From [Candidatus Thermochlorobacteriaceae] bacterium GBChlB (GTDB lineage Bacteria > Bacteroidota > Chlorobiia > Chlorobiales > Thermochlorobacteraceae): a DNA stretch of 64,000 nt. The stretch is taken from contig JPGV01000020.1 of the NCBI GenBank assembly GCA_000724175.1, positions 154,532 through 218,531 of the forward strand. Direction: 5' to 3'. The position numbers and the translations under genes were made by a program. The stretch's first letter is position 1; each line of letters opens with the position of its first letter. Below, piece by piece: positions 45,592 through 55,182 of this stretch. The notes under the pieces were generated by a model. The model saw nothing but the letters and a program-made list of their open reading frames with translations. It was not told the DNA's origin and searched no databases.

Positions 45592-47004
45592 TTAGAACGA
45601 CCGTTGCCGATACAGCGCATAGTCGTTGATGAGGCTGTTCCAAAAGAGGGCAGCAATTTTTTCTGCGCCTGCGCGCGTGAAGTGAATGTAGTCGCTGCCC
45701 GCGAGTGGCGGTTTTGCGGCCACCCAACTTGGCATGGAATTTTTTCCGCCCATCGCTTCATACATGTCCCAATAAGGCGCGCCGACCGCAAATGCGCACC
45801 GTTTCAAGGCATCTCGGACGCGCTCGACCTGCGGATGTGTCGTCATTTTATTTTTTTGCTTGATGGACATATCGGCAAGCCCAATCACCAACAGCGTAGC
45901 GTCGGGACAATGCTGTTGCACGGCTTGCAGTTGTTTCAAAAAGGCTTTCTCGAAGCTGTCGAGGTTATTGTTCAAGTTCGGTATTGGAATCGCATTGCCG
46001 CCAAACTGCAAGAGAATGAGTTTTGCATTGACGAGCTTTGCCGTTTCGCCAATCAGCGACATATCCATAGCGGTAAAGACCGTTCCTGCGCTGCCGCGCA
46101 TGGGAATGTTGTCGAGCGCAACGCCTTCCGCGCCATCGAGCATCACGCCGTAGAGGTCGGGGCTTGCGCCTGAGAACCGCAGTGCCGTTTGCTTCGGCGG
46201 TTCGGTCATTGTCCAGTCGACGAGTTGCACGCCGCGCCCGGCTTTGAGCGTTTTTGCGCCGAGCGATTTTCCGTCTGCATAGAGTTCTGCTTTCGCTGTG
46301 CCTGTGCCGTTTCCGTAGAGCAGCGAGACGCGCGTGAATGCGCGGCTATGCTCGAGCGCAACTGAAGAGGCTTTGAGGCGCACCGTTGCATCAGGCGGAG
46401 AGAATCGAGTGAAACTTCCCATCACACCGTATTTGCGATGCGTTGCTCGCGCCGAATCGCCACCATAAATGGAAAATCGCTCAAGCGTTCCCGAGTATGT
46501 TTGAGTGAGCGACATTGATGGCGCAAGCGGAAAGAGCGATGTTAAGCCGACGCCTGCACCGCCGAACTGCCGTTGAAACTGCTCGCGCAAATAGTTTGAG
46601 ATGCGGTCTTCTTCAATCTGTGAATCGCCGTAGTGCAAAATGCGCGCGACGCGCTTGCTGGTCTTTGCGCTATCGAGCGCAGCGAAAAACGGATACAACA
46701 CGCTTGGGTCGTTGTTAGGATAATGCAGTCGCGCCGGGGAGGTTGTGTCGATGGTCGTTTGGTTCGGCGTTGGCGTCTCGGCGGCTTGGGCGGGCGGCGC
46801 CTCGGCGGCTTTGAGCACGTTCGAAATATCGGCTTTGGCGGGTGCAGTGGCTGTTAGGTCGTGCAGCGTTGGGAAATCAAGGCGAAGCGAGTTGCTGAGT
46901 TGAATACCGTCTTTCGGGAACACCGCGGAAATCGACACCAAGACCGCGATGACACTCGCCAAAAAAAGAAACACTTGAATTGGGCGCAGAGACTCTTCTT
47001 TCAC
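45592..47004 (-). CDS. Membrane-anchored SGNH/GDSL-type hydrolase-like protein
   Basis: The protein has 470 residues. One N-terminal transmembrane helix (about 8-28) is followed by an Ala/Pro/Thr-rich linker and a domain opening with ILHYGDSQIEEDR, the GDSx block I with the nucleophilic Ser. LLQFGGNAIP corresponds to the GxN block and SDYIHFTRAGAEKIA to the terminal DxxH block. Such proteins often serve with MBOAT acyltransferases in polysaccharide O-acetylation, and a partial MBOAT gene lies at 63.2 kb, but the link is only inferred. Convergent with the Fak fusion gene. Confidence 0.75.
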   Translation of the reverse strand: MKEESLRPIQVFLFLASVIAVLVSISAVFPKDGIQLSNSLRLDFPTLHDLTATAPAKADISNVLKAAEAPPAQAAETPTPNQTTIDTTSPARLHYPNNDPSVLYPFFAALDSAKTSKRVARILHYGDSQIEEDRISNYLREQFQRQFGGAGVGLTSLFPLAPSMSLTQTYSGTLERFSIYGGDSARATHRKYGVMGSFTRFSPPDATVRLKASSVALEHSRAFTRVSLLYGNGTGTAKAELYADGKSLGAKTLKAGRGVQLVDWTMTEPPKQTALRFSGASPDLYGVMLDGAEGVALDNIPMRGSAGTVFTAMDMSLIGETAKLVNAKLILLQFGGNAIPIPNLNNNLDSFEKAFLKQLQAVQQHCPDATLLVIGLADMSIKQKNKMTTHPQVERVRDALKRCAFAVGAPYWDMYEAMGGKNSMPSWVAAKPPLAGSDYIHFTRAGAEKIAALFWNSLINDYALYRQRSF

Positions 47005-47129
47005 GGGTCGGAAGCACTTAGAATCGACATAACTCGGTGCAAATATACTGCCTTTCGCAACTTGTCGCCGAATTTTCTCGATTCCGATGCAAACGGCTAT
47101 TTTTGCGCCTCACTTTAACACTTGGAAAA

Positions 47130-48461
47130 ATGTCGCTTAAAGAAAAACTTGATAATAAATCTGCCGTCATCGGCGTTGTCGGCTTAGGCTATGTCGGCTT
47201 GCCGCTTGCGGTGGAGTTCGCCCGCAAAGGCTTCAAGACCATCGGGATTGATTTGGATAAACGCAAAGTCGACGCCATCAACGCCGATAAAAACTACATT
47301 CAGGACATCAAGGCGGAAGAGTTCGCCGACGCACGCGCACACGGCTTTACTGCGTATGACCATTACGACCATTCGGGACTGTGCGATGTCATTTACATCT
47401 GCGTGCCGACGCCCTTCACTGCCAATAAAGAACCAGACATTTCGTTCATCACCTCCGCGTCGGAATCCATCGCCAAACACCTGCGTACAGAGCAGCTCAT
47501 CATTTTGAAATCGACCACGTTTCCGAACACAACCGAAGGGTATGTTCAACCGATTTTGGAACAGACGGGTATGAAAGTCGGACGAGACTTCTATCTTGCT
47601 TTTTCGCCGGAGCGCATCGACCCGGGCAATACAAAGTGGAACACGAGCAACACGCCCATTGTGGTTGGCGGCGTAACGCCCACCTGCACCGAACTTGCCG
47701 CGCTGGCAAATCGGCAAATTATTTCGCACGTGCATCGGGTCTCGTCGCCGAAAGTCGCTGAAATGGAGAAACTCTTGGAGAACATTTTTCGAAGCGTCAA
47801 CATTGCGCTCGTCAACGAACTTGCCGTGCTGTGCGACCGAATGGGCGGCATCAACATTTGGGAAGTCGTCGAAGCCGCCTCAACCAAACCGTTTGGGTTT
47901 ATGCCGTTTTACCCCGGACCCGGCATTGGCGGACACTGCATCCTCATCGACCCGTATTACCTTGCGTGGCAAGCCCGCGAATACGATTTCCAAACGAATT
48001 TTATTATGCTCGCCGCCGAAACCAATGAAAACATGCCGTTCTATGTGCGCGATGTGATTATGAAAGAAATCGCACGCATGCCCGTTACAGTCGAGAGCGC
48101 AAACTATTTGTTTTTGGGCGTCGCCTTCAAGAAAAATGTCGATGATATTCGGCACTCGCCAGCCATAAAGGTCATTGAACTTTTGCAAAAAGAGGGCGCG
48201 ACGCACATTCGCTACTGCGACCCACACGTGCCGCACTTCAAAGAACACGGCACGGCAAACGCCGTCATTGAAATGAGCGCGACGCCGTTTTCAAAAGAGA
48301 CGCTCAACGCTGCCGACGTCGTCGTCATTACCACCGACCACAGCGCATTTGATTACGAGATGATTGTCCGCGAGTCCAAACGCATTATTGATACGCGCAA
48401 CGCGACGAAAGCCGTTCAGCATCACCGCGATAAAATCGTCTTGCTCGGCGACGGCAAGTAG
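47130..48461 (+). CDS. wbpA: UDP-N-acetyl-D-glucosamine 6-dehydrogenase
   Basis: It oxidises UDP-GlcNAc twice to UDP-GlcNAcA with NAD, for surface polysaccharide. The N-terminal Rossmann motif is GVVGLGYVGLPLAVEFARKG; FSPERIDPGNTKW is characteristic of the UDP-GlcNAc dehydrogenase (WbpA/WbpO) subgroup rather than Ugd. The catalytic Cys is in GPGIGGHCILIDP and the C-terminal nucleotide-binding domain has VAFKKNVDDIRHSPA. The start at 47130, preceded by GGAA, is used; the longer frame is unsupported. Confidence 0.9.
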   Translation: MSLKEKLDNKSAVIGVVGLGYVGLPLAVEFARKGFKTIGIDLDKRKVDAINADKNYIQDIKAEEFADARAHGFTAYDHYDHSGLCDVIYICVPTPFTANKEPDISFITSASESIAKHLRTEQLIILKSTTFPNTTEGYVQPILEQTGMKVGRDFYLAFSPERIDPGNTKWNTSNTPIVVGGVTPTCTELAALANRQIISHVHRVSSPKVAEMEKLLENIFRSVNIALVNELAVLCDRMGGINIWEVVEAASTKPFGFMPFYPGPGIGGHCILIDPYYLAWQAREYDFQTNFIMLAAETNENMPFYVRDVIMKEIARMPVTVESANYLFLGVAFKKNVDDIRHSPAIKVIELLQKEGATHIRYCDPHVPHFKEHGTANAVIEMSATPFSKETLNAADVVVITTDHSAFDYEMIVRESKRIIDTRNATKAVQHHRDKIVLLGDGK

Positions 48462-48499
48462 CTCGCCAACGACATCATCATACGCCCTTGAAGCACAGA

Positions 48500-48718
48500 C
48501 TACGACGGAATATACTTGGCGACCGTCTCTAAGAGTTGCTCGGCGGTGAACGGTTTTTCTAAAACACCCTGCAAGCCGTCTCGCAAAAGGTTGCTGACGG
48601 AATAGTTCGACGCATAGCCAGTGCATAAAATCACCTTCACCGTCGGGTTTAGTCGCTTTAACTGCTGGAAGGTTTCTAAGCCGTTCATAACAGGCATGTT
48701 CATATCGACGATGACCAA
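48500..48718 (-). pseudogene. Frameshifted C-terminal half of the hybrid kinase receiver domain
   Basis: This 72-codon frame begins within the end of the kinase gene and supplies the missing part of a receiver domain: [14 protein letters not shown] with the phospho-accepting Asp, ILCTGYAS and EKPFTAEQLLE. It has no plausible start of its own (the first codon is an internal TTG). Adding one base near 48720 would join it to the upstream frame as a normal receiver. Confidence 0.8.
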
Positions 48719-51700
48719 TTTGCGTCGTTTCCCAAATGCTGAAACGCTTCCACGCCTTTTGCGCCGTTCTCCGCCATCGTAACCTCAAAGCCTACGTCGC
48801 TCAGCGTCTCCGACACCATTTCTCGAACCGATAGCTCATCGTCAATAACCAACACACGCCCCGTTCCCTTCATTGTCAACACTGGTTTCGCCTCGTCGCG
48901 TGTCACGCTCTCAGCTACGGTGGGTTGAAAATACAGATGAAATGTCGTGCCTTTGCCTAACTGACTATCGACAAAAATGTAGCCGTTGTGTCCTTTAACA
49001 ATGCCATAGACCATCGATAACCCAAGTCCTGTGCCTTTACCGACCTCTTTGGTGGTGAAGAACGGCTCAAAGATTTTTTGTTGTATTTCCTTGGTCATGC
49101 CAACGCCCGTATCGCTGACGGCAAGATGGACAAACGGCGCGTCCGGTTTCAAGTGAAGCGACTTGGCATCATCGCTGGGAATCGTCGACACATCTACGGT
49201 AAAATGGATCTCCCCGTATCCTTTATGCGGCAGTGTTTCCATGATGGCGTCTCGCGCATTGACGGCAAGGTTCAAGATGACTTGTTCCAATTGTCCGCTG
49301 TCGCCCTCAACCATGGGCGGGCGGTGTGTGGCATCATAAATGATTTGAATTTTTCGGTCGAGCGTCGGCGAGAAAATCTCTATCACATTGCGCACGCAGT
49401 CTTGCAGTTGGACGGGCTGCACGTTGGACTTGCCTTTCCGTGCAAAGCCCAACATCTGTCGAATCAGCGTGGCAGCGCGGCGCGAGCTCTCTTCAATGCG
49501 TTGAACGTGCAAGGCGAGTTTGGAGTTCGGCTCGACTTTTCCGCGCATCAGCGAGGCATTTCCCATGATGCCCGCTAAGATGTTGTTGAACTCGTGCGCC
49601 ACGCCGCTCGTCAAAGTTCCAAGCGAATCCAGTTTTTGAGCTTGCAAGAGCTGCGCGTAGAGGTTGTCTTTCTCGCGCTCCGCCGCTTTGAGTTCGCTGA
49701 TGTCCATGATTGAGCCGACGAGTTTAACGACGCGCCCATGGTGCATTACCGGCTTGCCAATGGCACGCACCCACTTTTCCGACCCATGCTCCGTGATGAT
49801 TTTTTCTATTACGTCGTATGCCTCGCCGTTTAACGCGCGTTCTATGACGCCTTTCATGCGATTGGCTTTCTCCGCCAAAGCGTATCGCTGCGACAGTTCC
49901 TCCACACTTGGCTCGCCGAGTTCTTCTGGACGCTCGTAAATCCTGAACGTTTCAGCAGACCATTTAATTTTTCCCGTCTCGATGTTCCATTCCCAACTGC
50001 CAATGTGAGCGATTTTCTCCGTTTCAGCCAGAAGGGCTTCGCTCTGGCGTATGGCTTCTTCCGCCGCCTTGCGTTCCGTAATGTCGTTATCGATTTCAAT
50101 CACGTATTCTTTTTCGCCGAACTTCGCCTTGAAAATCGAGCAGCTATACCAGCGATAGGTGCTTTCCCCATACCGCCGCACGCGCCGGTCGACCGTAACA
50201 ATGCCGCCCTGCTCGATAACGGCGCGATGCTCGTCAAGGTCTTCAAGAAATTGCTTTTCGTCGTCGGGATGAATTAGCTCAAATTCGGGTTTACGCTCTG
50301 CTCGCTTAATCTCGCGCAGATGCTCGATTGGCATTGTTTCCAATCCGCGTGAGCGTAAAAACGCAATGTTGGCAAACTCAATAAGCTTGTTGTGATAGAG
50401 GCAAATGGCTATCGGCAGGGCATCGAGCAAGCTGCGCAGAAACTTTTCGGAGGCTTCCAGTTGTGCCTGCGCTTCTTTTTTAGCCGTGATGTCCTCTGTG
50501 CCGCCGTAAATACGCACGGTCTTCTCGTGTTCGTCCTGAATGGGTCGACTGATGTCGCGCATCCATTTGACATTGCCGCTTTTAGCAACGATGCGATACT
50601 CATTCACGTATTCTCGTCCCGCGAAGAGCGCTTGCACCTGTTCCATGATGCGTGGAATATCGTCGGGATAAATCACATTTTGCCAGCCGCCGATGCGATT
50701 GATTTCTTCCGCTGTGTATCCCGAAATGTCCTGTAATTTTTCGGACGCCCATTCGGTGATAATTTGGTCGCCTTCCACCCGCGCCGAATAGACATAGTCC
50801 GATGTCAGTTCTGAAATCACGCGATAGCGTTCCTCACTGTCGCGCAGTTTTTGCTCGATGCACTTGGCGTCGCTGATGTCGGTCAGCCTGACGAGCAACA
50901 TAGGCTTACCTGCAATCTCCAATTTGCTAATGGCGAGATTTCCCCAGAACCGCTTGCCTTTGGCGGAGACATAGGGCAGGTCGCCGTTCCATGCGCCGTT
51001 GGAGTTGAGGTCCATCCAAATGGCGTCCACTTCTTCGGTTGTAAACTCGCGCTCCTGAAAGCGCCCGCCAAAAGTGCCAATCAACTCGGTTTTATCATTG
51101 ACTTCGAGGAGTTCAACGGCACGACGGTTGCAATCGACGATTAAATTTGTTTCCTGATTTACCAAGAATTTCGCGTCGGTGGATTCGTTGAACACGGTTT
51201 CAAAATAGGCTTGTCCCTGACGAAGCGCTGCTTCCGCTTCCACTTTCGCGGTTACATCGTTTTGAACGCCGATGAAATGTGTCAGTTCACCTTTGGCATC
51301 GAAGATGGGCGAGAGCGAAAGTTCGTTCCAAAAGAGGCTGCCGTCTTTACGGTAGTTTCGCAGGCGCGCCACGCACGATGTTCCAGTGCGGATTGCCGTG
51401 CGGATTTTTTCCAATTCGGGTTGGTCGCAGTCGCCATTTTGCAAGAAGCGGCAATTTTTTCCGAGAAAATCTTTCTCATCGTAGCCGGTCATCATCAGGA
51501 CGGCGTCGTTGACGAACACGACTGGATTATTTTTCTGCCGCGCGTCGGTGATGATGATGCCCTCGGCAGTGGCGTTCAAGGCGCGGCTTTGAAGCAGGAA
51601 CTGATTTTCCAACGCTATTTTTTCCGTCACATCTTGGAAATGCACTGCCAGACCATCGGGCACCGGATAAGCTCGGAAGGAGAACCAGCATTGGAGCGAC

Positions 51701-52059
51701 TCTGAAAAGTCGTTGAATGTCTTTACCTGCTGGTCGGCGACGGCGGCGCGGCATTCAGAAAAAATCGGGCGTTGTTCTTGCGCGAACTGCGGAAATTCTT
51801 CCCAGATAATTTTTCCGATAAGGCGATGCCCGCTCTTGCCAAAGAATGTGGATACGAGCGGGTTCGCGTAGCTAAATCGCCAGTGTGCATCGAGATGAAA
51901 AAATCCGTCGCTGATGCCGTTAAGCACGGCTTCGGCATTGAATGGGATTACCTTCTTTTTTGGCGACCGTTTGGCGGCGGGCGTTGCAGCGTCGGCTGAG
52001 CGCGGCTTTTTCCCAGCAGGCTTTCGCGTATTTTTTTCCGACATGTTTTTCTTTTTCAT
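48700..52059 (-). CDS. LOV/multi-PAS hybrid sensor histidine kinase, receiver domain frameshifted
   Basis: The in-frame product has about 1119 residues. Six PAS-type domains follow a basic N terminus. The second is a LOV domain (about 161-270) with GKNCRFLQ carrying the photoreactive Cys203, NYRKDG, FWNEL and GVQNDVT, the FMN contacts. HisKA has His822 in [13 protein letters not shown], then the ATPase core DTGVGM and [13 protein letters not shown]. The receiver begins with [13 protein letters not shown] but the frame breaks after FQHLGNDA, before the phospho-accepting Asp; the rest is at 48500-48718. The start is placed at 52059 (52044 possible). It is divergent from an MFS gene and probably a blue-light sensor. 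Confidence 0.88.
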   Translation of the reverse strand: MKKKNMSEKNTRKPAGKKPRSADAATPAAKRSPKKKVIPFNAEAVLNGISDGFFHLDAHWRFSYANPLVSTFFGKSGHRLIGKIIWEEFPQFAQEQRPIFSECRAAVADQQVKTFNDFSESLQCWFSFRAYPVPDGLAVHFQDVTEKIALENQFLLQSRALNATAEGIIITDARQKNNPVVFVNDAVLMMTGYDEKDFLGKNCRFLQNGDCDQPELEKIRTAIRTGTSCVARLRNYRKDGSLFWNELSLSPIFDAKGELTHFIGVQNDVTAKVEAEAALRQGQAYFETVFNESTDAKFLVNQETNLIVDCNRRAVELLEVNDKTELIGTFGGRFQEREFTTEEVDAIWMDLNSNGAWNGDLPYVSAKGKRFWGNLAISKLEIAGKPMLLVRLTDISDAKCIEQKLRDSEERYRVISELTSDYVYSARVEGDQIITEWASEKLQDISGYTAEEINRIGGWQNVIYPDDIPRIMEQVQALFAGREYVNEYRIVAKSGNVKWMRDISRPIQDEHEKTVRIYGGTEDITAKKEAQAQLEASEKFLRSLLDALPIAICLYHNKLIEFANIAFLRSRGLETMPIEHLREIKRAERKPEFELIHPDDEKQFLEDLDEHRAVIEQGGIVTVDRRVRRYGESTYRWYSCSIFKAKFGEKEYVIEIDNDITERKAAEEAIRQSEALLAETEKIAHIGSWEWNIETGKIKWSAETFRIYERPEELGEPSVEELSQRYALAEKANRMKGVIERALNGEAYDVIEKIITEHGSEKWVRAIGKPVMHHGRVVKLVGSIMDISELKAAEREKDNLYAQLLQAQKLDSLGTLTSGVAHEFNNILAGIMGNASLMRGKVEPNSKLALHVQRIEESSRRAATLIRQMLGFARKGKSNVQPVQLQDCVRNVIEIFSPTLDRKIQIIYDATHRPPMVEGDSGQLEQVILNLAVNARDAIMETLPHKGYGEIHFTVDVSTIPSDDAKSLHLKPDAPFVHLAVSDTGVGMTKEIQQKIFEPFFTTKEVGKGTGLGLSMVYGIVKGHNGYIFVDSQLGKGTTFHLYFQPTVAESVTRDEAKPVLTMKGTGRVLVIDDELSVREMVSETLSDVGFEVTMAENGAKGVEAFQHLGNDANWSSSI

Positions 52060-52298
52060 AATGCTTGTAATTGGTTGTGTTCCCTTCCAGCCACAAGCGT
52101 GAGTATAGATGTTTGGGTGCTGGGTTATTCTCAATGAATTTACGCAAATGTTTGACTTAAAATCAATCATTTTCATGTCCTTAGCGCGGTGCGTTCAAAA
52201 CCTGCGACTTACGATGCGGGCTTGTTTTCAACTTGCGCGACCGGCGGATAAGACTGCCGAACTTTGTGTATCTTCCCAAAAAGGTCTGCAACGTTTTA

Positions 52299-53582
52299 AT
52301 GAATCAAGAGCCGACGACATCGACCGCTTCTGAACCCGACCAAGCCGTCGGCATTGCGGCATTTGTCGCAACCACGTTCTCCGCGCTCACGCACCCGAAC
52401 TACCGCTTGCTGTGGATAGGCGCGATTATTTCCAATATCGGCACATGGATTCAAAAGGTCGCGCAGCCTTGGCTGATATTAAGCCTGACTGGCTCGTCGT
52501 TCTTGCTCGGCTTAGATGGATTTATGCAAGATGCCCCGCTCTTGATTTTTCTTTTGTTCGGCGGCGCGATTTCCGACCGATTCAACCGCAGAGACATTCT
52601 CATTTTCTCGAACACGGTTCAATTTTTGGGTGCGGCGGCGTTGGCAGTTCTGACCTTCACGGGAAAAATCGACGTGTGGATGATTCTTGTTATTTCGTTC
52701 ATCGTCGGCACCGTGCAATCGATTTCCACACCGGCGTATTTGGCTGTGCTGCCGTCGCTCGTCAGCAAAGAGCATTTGACGAATGCGATTGCGCTCAACT
52801 CGTTGCAGTTCAATGTGTCGCGGTTTATTGGTCCGGCTATTGGCGGCATTGTGATTGCGTCGCTTGGCGCGGCGTGGGGTTTCGGCTTAAACGCGCTCTC
52901 GTTTGCAGGACTCTTCGCCGCGTTTTATTTAGTGCAATTTCCAGCGCAATCGACTGGCGAGGCGCGTCAGCATTCCATAACGAAGAGCATCACGGAAGGC
53001 GTTACAACGGTTTGGACGAGACCCGATTTATTCGCCGTCGTGGTCATTGTCTTCTGTGTGAGTTTTTTTGCTGGACCGTTGCTGAATTTTGTGTCTGTCG
53101 TCGCCAAAGAAAACTTAAACGCTGAGGCGGGCGGGTTTAGCACGTTGCTCTCGATGTTTGGGGCGGGCGCGGTGGTCGGTGCGGTGCGCGTGGCGTCGCT
53201 GCAATCGGACGCTAATCGACATCAAATTGTTTTTATCGCCGCTGCCATACTTGCCGTTATGGTCATTGTTGTTGCGGTTTCAACGGTGTTTGCGCTCTCG
53301 CTCGTTTTGGTATTTCTGGCGGGATATGCGTTTGTCAGTTGCGGCTCAGTTGGCAATACAATTATGCAAGCGGGCGTCCCCGATGAGTTGCGCGGGCGAG
53401 TCATTAGCATTTATGCGTTGGCGTTTCGAGGCGGCTTGCCGCTCGGCAGCCTTCTGACGGGGACGCTGGCGGAAACCTTTGGCGTTACAGTTGCGCTCGC
53501 ATTCAACGGCATGTGCTTGCTTGCCATTCTCGCCGTCGCGTATCGAAAATTTTATGCCTCGCTTGTCCCCGCAAAAGAGTAA
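52299..53582 (+). CDS. MFS transporter (DHA3/EntS-like)
   Basis: The protein has about 427 residues and roughly 12 membrane helices. HPNYRLLWIGAIISNIGTWIQ at the N terminus, GGAISDRFNRRDIL (the MFS loop 2-3 motif), PAYLAVLPSLV and the second-half QAGVPDELRGRVISIYALAF are typical of the EntS/macrolide-exporter-like DHA3 branch. It probably exports a small compound. The start at 52299 is preferred to the longer frame from 52233. Confidence 0.85.
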   Translation: MNQEPTTSTASEPDQAVGIAAFVATTFSALTHPNYRLLWIGAIISNIGTWIQKVAQPWLILSLTGSSFLLGLDGFMQDAPLLIFLLFGGAISDRFNRRDILIFSNTVQFLGAAALAVLTFTGKIDVWMILVISFIVGTVQSISTPAYLAVLPSLVSKEHLTNAIALNSLQFNVSRFIGPAIGGIVIASLGAAWGFGLNALSFAGLFAAFYLVQFPAQSTGEARQHSITKSITEGVTTVWTRPDLFAVVVIVFCVSFFAGPLLNFVSVVAKENLNAEAGGFSTLLSMFGAGAVVGAVRVASLQSDANRHQIVFIAAAILAVMVIVVAVSTVFALSLVLVFLAGYAFVSCGSVGNTIMQAGVPDELRGRVISIYALAFRGGLPLGSLLTGTLAETFGVTVALAFNGMCLLAILAVAYRKFYASLVPAKE

Positions 53583-53632
53583 CACGGCAACGAGTGCAGC
53601 GCAATTCGGTTGTCCATCAAGGTTGAGCTCGT

Positions 53633-53709
53633 GTCATTCCGAGCGCCGCGAGGAATCCATCTTTGAAGTGGCTTGTCCCGTATGGATTCTTTACTTCGTT
53701 CAGAATGAC
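53633..53709. repeat. Interspersed palindromic repeat
   Basis: GTCATTCCGAGC at the left faces CAGAATGAC at the right, with GGAATCCAT / ATGGATTCT as inner inverted pair. Same family as 7943, 31655 and 60979. It lies between convergent MFS and cinA genes. Confidence 0.7.
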
Positions 53710-53810
53710 AAGCGCTGTTCCATTCCACACTCGCTCACTCGACCAACGGTCGTCATTGTATGTGATACAAAGAAACGCCAGTTGAATACAGGACGTTGTG
53801 GCGGGTGTGC

Positions 53811-55079
53811 TTAATCAGGGGTAGGCATCAACAGTTGCCTGACCAAATCGAGCGCGGCTTGGCTGAAGAGTTCCTTGTTGCGCAGGCGATCTTTGGTGAA
53901 GGTCAAGGTGCGCGTTTTGCTGGCGTGATGCAGTTTTTCGCCGGTTACAATCGAGACGCAGAGCATACCGACAGGCTTTGCCTCAGAGCCGCCGCCTGGT
54001 CCAGCAATGCCTGTCGAGGCGACTGCAATGTCCGACCCTGCTTTTTCCAGACAGCGTGCTGCCATTTCTTGTGCGACTTCTTCGCTGACGGCGCCGAATT
54101 TTTCCAGCGTCTCGCGCCGCACGCCTAAGGTGTGTTCCTTCGACTCGTTGTTATACAGCACAAAACTTTGTTTGAAATACGCTGACGAGCCCGCCACATT
54201 GGTCAAACGATGCGCAATAAGTCCGCCAGTGCAGGACTCTGCCGTTGCAATCGTTAAGCCGCGCTCGTGTAGCAACTTGCCGATGTATTCTTCAATCGAC
54301 ATCTCGTCGGTCGCGTAGAGAAATCTTTGAATGCGCGCCGAAATTGTCTTGACGATGGACGCATTCTCTTGCTCAACGTCGGCTTGATTGCGTCCGCGCG
54401 TGCTGACGCGCAAGCGCACGCCGGTCGAGTGCGGCAGATACGCCAGCGTTGAGCCCTCGGTGAGAAATTCTTGTTCGTTGCCGATGAACTCTGCAAGGCG
54501 CGACTCGCCGACACCGCTTGTCATCAGCATGGTATGTTTAATGAACTCGTTGGAGAGCGGCGCAAAATAGGGAATGACCGACACGCGCATCATCTCTTGC
54601 ATTTCCGATGGCACGCCGGGCATAATGACAAGGTATTTTCCGTCGTAACCGGTTGGACTTTTCAAGAGCATTCCCGGCGCCGTGCCTTTTGTGTTTTGAA
54701 AGACGGTGCAACCCACAAACACTTCTGCCTGCGAGCGATTTGAATCGGGCATTTTGACGCCGCGCCGCTCGAAAATGTTCAAGCAGTTTTGATAGGCTTG
54801 CTCGTTAAACTCCATGCCCAAATTGAACATTTCGCCGACGGCGGCTTTCGTGATGTCGTCGTGCGTCGGGCCTAAGCCGCCCGTAATGAGTAAGAGGTCA
54901 GAGTCGGAGAGTGCCAGATGAATCGCCTGTTGAATGTCAGCTTTTCTATCGCCAACGGTAATCACACGGCGCGTCGAGATGCCGATGCGCCCTAACTGTT
55001 CAGCAATGACGCTTGCATTGGTATTGACGACTTGACCAATGAGCAATTCATCGCCGATGGAAAGAATCTCTGCTTGCAT
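53811..55079 (-). CDS. cinA: CinA-like competence/damage-inducible protein
   Basis: The protein has 422 residues. The N-terminal molybdopterin-binding-like half shows AEILSIGDELLIGQVVNTNA and LLITGGLGPTHDDITK; the C-terminal CinA nicotinamide-nucleotide amidase half shows TIATAESCTGGLIAHRLTNV and STGIAGPGGGSEAKPVG. It probably recycles NMN to NaMN. The frame can be extended to 55379 but that would run into ppc and is Ser/Phe-rich non-coding; the start at 55079 aligns with the family. Confidence 0.93.
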   Translation of the reverse strand: MQAEILSIGDELLIGQVVNTNASVIAEQLGRIGISTRRVITVGDRKADIQQAIHLALSDSDLLLITGGLGPTHDDITKAAVGEMFNLGMEFNEQAYQNCLNIFERRGVKMPDSNRSQAEVFVGCTVFQNTKGTAPGMLLKSPTGYDGKYLVIMPGVPSEMQEMMRVSVIPYFAPLSNEFIKHTMLMTSGVGESRLAEFIGNEQEFLTEGSTLAYLPHSTGVRLRVSTRGRNQADVEQENASIVKTISARIQRFLYATDEMSIEEYIGKLLHERGLTIATAESCTGGLIAHRLTNVAGSSAYFKQSFVLYNNESKEHTLGVRRETLEKFGAVSEEVAQEMAARCLEKAGSDIAVASTGIAGPGGGSEAKPVGMLCVSIVTGEKLHHASKTRTLTFTKDRLRNKELFSQAALDLVRQLLMPTPD

Positions 55080-55182
55080 GAATACCTGTGAAGCCCTTGA
55101 AAGGATAGTTGAAAACCGTAACTTGAATTTCAAAACTACGCAAAAATTTTGTGTTGGCACATTAAAGAAAGGAGTATGAACG

